This document shows, piece by piece, positions 13,604-16,472 of a stretch of 16,472 bases of DNA; within the stretch, counting starts at the first letter, position 1; the number at the start of each line of letters is the position of its first letter. The notes beneath the pieces are model-generated. The model had not been told where the DNA came from and made no database searches. It worked only from the letters and a program-made list of their open reading frames with translations. The stretch covers positions 1-16,472 of the forward strand of contig JAASTB010000017.1 of assembly GCA_021767625.1 (NCBI GenBank), in the 5' to 3' direction. The stretch comes from Wenzhouxiangella sp. GTDB taxonomy: Bacteria; Pseudomonadota; Gammaproteobacteria; Xanthomonadales; Wenzhouxiangellaceae. A program made the translations under genes and the position numbers.

Positions 13604-14938
13604 ATGTCCAATGGCACCCTCGCGATGTCGATGCCGCAGGTCCGCTGGCCCTGGCTTTCTTGTTGCGCACTTCTGCTGCTAATGGTGTCAGCTGCGGCCT
13701 CGCCGGCCGCGCCTGCCGACAAGCAGCCCGAGCAGGATTTCGCCGCAACAACGTCAGCGGAGAACGACCTGACGATTGAAGCTGCTGTGGCTTTAGCCAC
13801 CAGCGCCGCCGATCCTTCGGTGACGCGATTCTCCGTTCGCGCCCAAGCCCTCGACAGTGAGGCCGTGGCCGACTCCCAGCTACCTGATCCCATGGTTTCG
13901 GCCCAGGTGATGAATGTCCCTGTAGACACATTCAGCCTCGACCAGGAAGGAATGACCCAGGCTCTACGACTTGGATTACGCCAGGAGTTTCCCGCTGGCC
14001 GGACGCTGGATGTTCGGGGCCGCCAACGCAATGCCGAAGCTGAAGCCGAACGAGCCCGCCGCGACGAAGCTCTGCGCCGCATCGCCCTGGAAACGCGAAC
14101 GGCCTGGCTGGAACTGGCGTGGCAGCGACGGGCCGTCGATGTCCTGCAGCAGAGCCGCGGCCGCATCGAACAGCAGATCGAATCACTGCAATCACGCTTC
14201 GCGACCGGGGGGCTGAACGCCCAGAGCCTATTGCGCTCGGAACTCGAACTCTCATTGCTCGACGATCGGATCGCGGAGCACCGTCGCATGGCCGAAAACG
14301 CCCGCGCCGCCTTGGCGCGCTATATCGGCAGCGAGGCCTATCGCCGTGTTCCAGACGGCCTACCAGAATTCGAGCTTGGTTCAACTCAACTCGATCAACT
14401 CGAACGTCATCTGGTCGATCACCCGGAGATTACGGCCCGACAATCCCTGGCGGAAGCCGCCGACCAAGGCATCGAGCTGGCCCGGCAGGCCTACAAGCCG
14501 AAGCTTGCCGTCGAAGCGGGGTATGGCTTTCGTTCCGAACGGCCGGACCTTGCCAGCATCGGCGTGAGCCTGACAGTGCCGCTGTTTACCGGCCAGCGGC
14601 AAGACAAGCGGCACGAAGCGGCCGTCCAACGCAGCCGCGCTGCGCAGTTTGAGCTCGACAATCGTCTACGTGATTTGCGCAGGCAATTGGACGAGGCCCT
14701 GAGCGACTGGCTGCGCTATCAGGAACGGATAGCCCTTTACGAGCAAGTGGTGAACCAGCGCGCCGAACAGACCGTTGAAGCCTCCATCACGACCTACGCC
14801 AACGGACAGACCGACTTCGCTGAGCTCATTCGCAGCCAGCTGGCCGCTCTGGACGTGCAGATCAAACAGGCCGAACTGGCCGCCCGGGCCGGCAAGGCCT
14901 GGGCCCGTATCACCTACCTGGTAGGAGAACAGTCTTGA
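13604..14938 (+). CDS. Outer-membrane factor (TolC family, CusC/CzcC type) of the RND efflux system
   Basis: 444 residues from ATG 13604, preceded by AGAGAGG (13591-13597). A signal peptide covers about 1-36 (WPWLSCCALLLLMVSAAASPAA); it has no lipobox at the cleavage site, unlike E. coli CusC. Two outer-membrane efflux repeats of long amphipathic coiled coils follow, for example AEAERARRDEALRRIALETRTAWLELAWQRRAVDVL (about 147-182) and QFELDNRLRDLRRQLDEALSDWLRYQERIALYEQVV (about 350-385). Strand motifs GYGFRSERPDLASIGVSLTVPLF are typical of CzcC-like proteins. It forms the trimeric channel across the outer membrane and periplasm. Its stop overlaps the TTG start of the adaptor, so the genes are one operon. 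Confidence 0.92.
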   Translation: MSNGTLAMSMPQVRWPWLSCCALLLLMVSAAASPAAPADKQPEQDFAATTSAENDLTIEAAVALATSAADPSVTRFSVRAQALDSEAVADSQLPDPMVSAQVMNVPVDTFSLDQEGMTQALRLGLRQEFPAGRTLDVRGRQRNAEAEAERARRDEALRRIALETRTAWLELAWQRRAVDVLQQSRGRIEQQIESLQSRFATGGLNAQSLLRSELELSLLDDRIAEHRRMAENARAALARYIGSEAYRRVPDGLPEFELGSTQLDQLERHLVDHPEITARQSLAEAADQGIELARQAYKPKLAVEAGYGFRSERPDLASIGVSLTVPLFTGQRQDKRHEAAVQRSRAAQFELDNRLRDLRRQLDEALSDWLRYQERIALYEQVVNQRAEQTVEASITTYANGQTDFAELIRSQLAALDVQIKQAELAARAGKAWARITYLVGEQS

Positions 14939-16353
14939 ACAAGCTACAAATCATCATGATAACCCTTATGGCTGCTGCAGTCGGCTTCACGGCCGCCTGG
15001 TTCCTTGCCGGAACCACGACCGGCGACTCGGAGCAAGCGGAGAAGGCCGAGCGCGAGATCCTCTACTGGGTCGCCCCCATGGATGCCAATTACCGGCGCG
15101 ATGAGCCCGGCAAATCCCCGATGGGCATGGACCTGGTCCCCGTTTATGCCGATGAAGCCGGGCAAGACAGCGGGCAGGAACCCTCGATCCGGATCAATCC
15201 GACGGTCATCAACAACATTGGCGTCAAGGTGGCGCCCGTTGAACGCCGTGACATGAATCGCGAGATCGAGACTGTCGGCCTTGTCACACCCGACGAGGGG
15301 CGCATCTCCCATGTGCACGTTCGCACCGACGGCTGGATCGAAGAACTGCACGTCGAAACCCGGGGAGACCAGGTAGCAGCCGGTCAAGCCCTGTTCGAGA
15401 TCTACTCTCCGGCGCTGGTGAGCGCGCAGGAGGAGTACCTCCAGGCCAGCCGGACTGGCAACCAGTCCTTGCTTCGGGCCGCCCGCATTCGCCTGCACGC
15501 CCTGGGCATGTCCGACGAGCAGGTTGAATCACTCCGGCAGCGAGGCAGTTCTTCGCGGCTATTCACGGTGAAGGCGGCGCGGAACGGGTACATCACCGAT
15601 CTCAACGTGCGCCAAGGCATGTATGTCCAGCCTGGCGCGACCATCATGAGCATCGCCGACCTGTCCCGAGTTTGGGTGGTAGTCGATCTGTTCGAAGGCC
15701 AGATTGCCTGGGTCAAGACTGGGCAACACGCTTCGATGAATCTGCCATTCTCCGCCACGGATCGCGAGTGGGTCGGAGAAGTCGACTATGTCTATCCGAG
15801 CATGCGTGCTGAGACGCGAACCGGCCAGGTTCGCCTGGCCTACGACAATCCGGACCTCGCGCTGAAGCCCAATATGTACGCCAGCGTGGAAATCGCAGCC
15901 GACCCGCACCGCGAAGCGCTCGCCGTTCCCACCCAGTCGATCATCCGCACCGGCAGGGGCAAACGCGTCATTCTGGCGTTGCCCGATGGGCGATTCCGGC
16001 CGGCACAGGTTGAAACCGGCCTCGAGGCGGACGGCATGACCGAAATTCTTACGGGACTGAAAGAAGGAGAACGCATCGTCGTTTCCGGCCAGTTCCTGAT
16101 CGATTCCGAGGCGAGCGTGGACGCCAGCCTGATCCGAATGGCGGACGAGGCGGCAGAAACCCCGGCCATGGATCACGGTGAGATGGACCACGCTGAAATG
16201 GACCACAGCGAGATGGATCGCGGCGGCGAGGACAACGGCTCCATGAAGCATGAAGGCATGAATCATGAAGAAGTACGCCAAGAGTCCGGTAGCAACGGCG
16301 ACACCCAAACCTCGGCGGGCGATGAAACCGACTCCAAGGGAGACCGGTCATGA
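14935..16353 (+). CDS. RND periplasmic adaptor, CusB type, with His/Met-rich tail
   Basis: 472 residues starting at TTG 14935 (TTGA overlap with the previous stop; AGGAG at 14923-14927). A membrane anchor (5-25) precedes the CusB heavy-metal-binding domain YWVAPMDANYRRDEPGKSPMGMDLVPVY (44-71), which delivers Cu(I)/Ag(I). Next come the barrel-sandwich/lipoyl (VHVRTDGWIEELHVETRGDQVAAGQALFEIYSP, 127-159), hairpin, beta-barrel and membrane-proximal domains (DLSRVWVVVDLFEGQ, 242-256; GLKEGERIVVSGQFLIDSE, 374-392). After about 405 the tail carries metal-binding repeats of the form MDHxE (412-428) and MKHEGMNHEE (437-446), absent from E. coli CusB. It links the pump to the outer-membrane channel. 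Cu/Ag specificity is likely, since the Met/CusB-type domain differs from CzcB. Confidence 0.94.
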   Translation: MNKLQIIMITLMAAAVGFTAAWFLAGTTTGDSEQAEKAEREILYWVAPMDANYRRDEPGKSPMGMDLVPVYADEAGQDSGQEPSIRINPTVINNIGVKVAPVERRDMNREIETVGLVTPDEGRISHVHVRTDGWIEELHVETRGDQVAAGQALFEIYSPALVSAQEEYLQASRTGNQSLLRAARIRLHALGMSDEQVESLRQRGSSSRLFTVKAARNGYITDLNVRQGMYVQPGATIMSIADLSRVWVVVDLFEGQIAWVKTGQHASMNLPFSATDREWVGEVDYVYPSMRAETRTGQVRLAYDNPDLALKPNMYASVEIAADPHREALAVPTQSIIRTGRGKRVILALPDGRFRPAQVETGLEADGMTEILTGLKEGERIVVSGQFLIDSEASVDASLIRMADEAAETPAMDHGEMDHAEMDHSEMDRGGEDNGSMKHEGMNHEEVRQESGSNGDTQTSAGDETDSKGDRS

Positions 16354-16472
16354 TCGGAGCCATCATTCGCTGGTCCATCAGGAACCGCTTTCTCGTCCTG
16401 ATGCTCGCGGGCCTGCTCGCCGCCTGGGGCACGATTGCCATGTTCCGCACGCCGCTAGACGCCATTCCCGAC
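16350..16472 (+). CDS. N-terminus of RND heavy-metal pump, CusA type (partial)
   Basis: The ATG at 16350 overlaps the adaptor stop (ATGA), with AAGGGAGA at 16336-16343. Forty-one codons run to the window edge. The sequence begins MIGAIIRWSIRNRFLVLM and continues through the first membrane helix to RTPLDAIPD, the invariant start of CusA/CzcA-family proton-driven RND pumps. Metal-relay methionines lie outside the window, so Cu/Ag specificity is inferred from the CusB-type adaptor. Confidence 0.93.
   Translation, partial: MIGAIIRWSIRNRFLVLMLAGLLAAWGTIAMFRTPLDAIPD

Noticed and set aside
13120..14289. 389-codon minus-strand frame
   Set aside because: Antisense to the CopL-like gene and outer-membrane factor; Ser/Arg-rich shadow composition typical of GC-rich DNA.

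Overview
The window looks like an accessory region of a GC-rich gammaproteobacterium. The DsbD, LspA, ZIP and CusCBA families and the sigma70-type promoters fit that class. The genus cannot be told from the sequence. Three kinds of cargo lie side by side: phage defence, a tyrosine-recombinase module, and metal/thiol resistance.

1-2212: the last 61 codons of an HsdR-like type I restriction subunit, a likely intrinsic terminator, then a two-gene AbiEi/AbiEii (type IV) toxin-antitoxin operon. Its promoter is embedded in an almost perfect 67-nt dyad. 2213-2443 has no gene but holds a nested inverted repeat. 2444-5985: a divergent control region with a small XRE-type regulator on the minus strand. 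On the plus strand is a four-gene chain whose genes all overlap at stop and start: excisionase-like protein, tyrosine integrase, and two unrecognised proteins. The last of these runs into the neighbouring zupT-like gene on the opposite strand, so its 3' end is probably a junction.

5910-10375 (minus strand): a ZIP metal transporter, a long DsbD with two tandem alpha domains, and an ETHE1/Blh-like metallo-beta-lactamase-fold hydrolase. The hydrolase diverges from an ArsR-family regulator (10532) through two overlapping promoters; the ArsR mRNA is predicted to be leaderless. 10532-12582 (plus strand): arsR, a tiny CPSC membrane protein, a CDF cation exporter with an N-terminal HMA-like domain, and lspA. 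Immediately beyond, on the minus strand, lies the broken 5' end of an ISL3-family transposase with a terminal-repeat-like sequence. The CDF-lspA-ISL3 order recalls the metal cargo of ISPpu12-type elements.

13080-16472 (plus strand): a Cys/His-rich exported protein (CopL-like), an outer-membrane factor, a CusB-type adaptor and the first 41 codons of a CusA pump, together a Cu/Ag-type RND efflux system. The likely division of labour is cytoplasmic metal uptake or export (ZIP, CDF), periplasm-to-outside pumping (CusCBA), periplasmic thiol repair (DsbD) and persulfide handling (MBL hydrolase).
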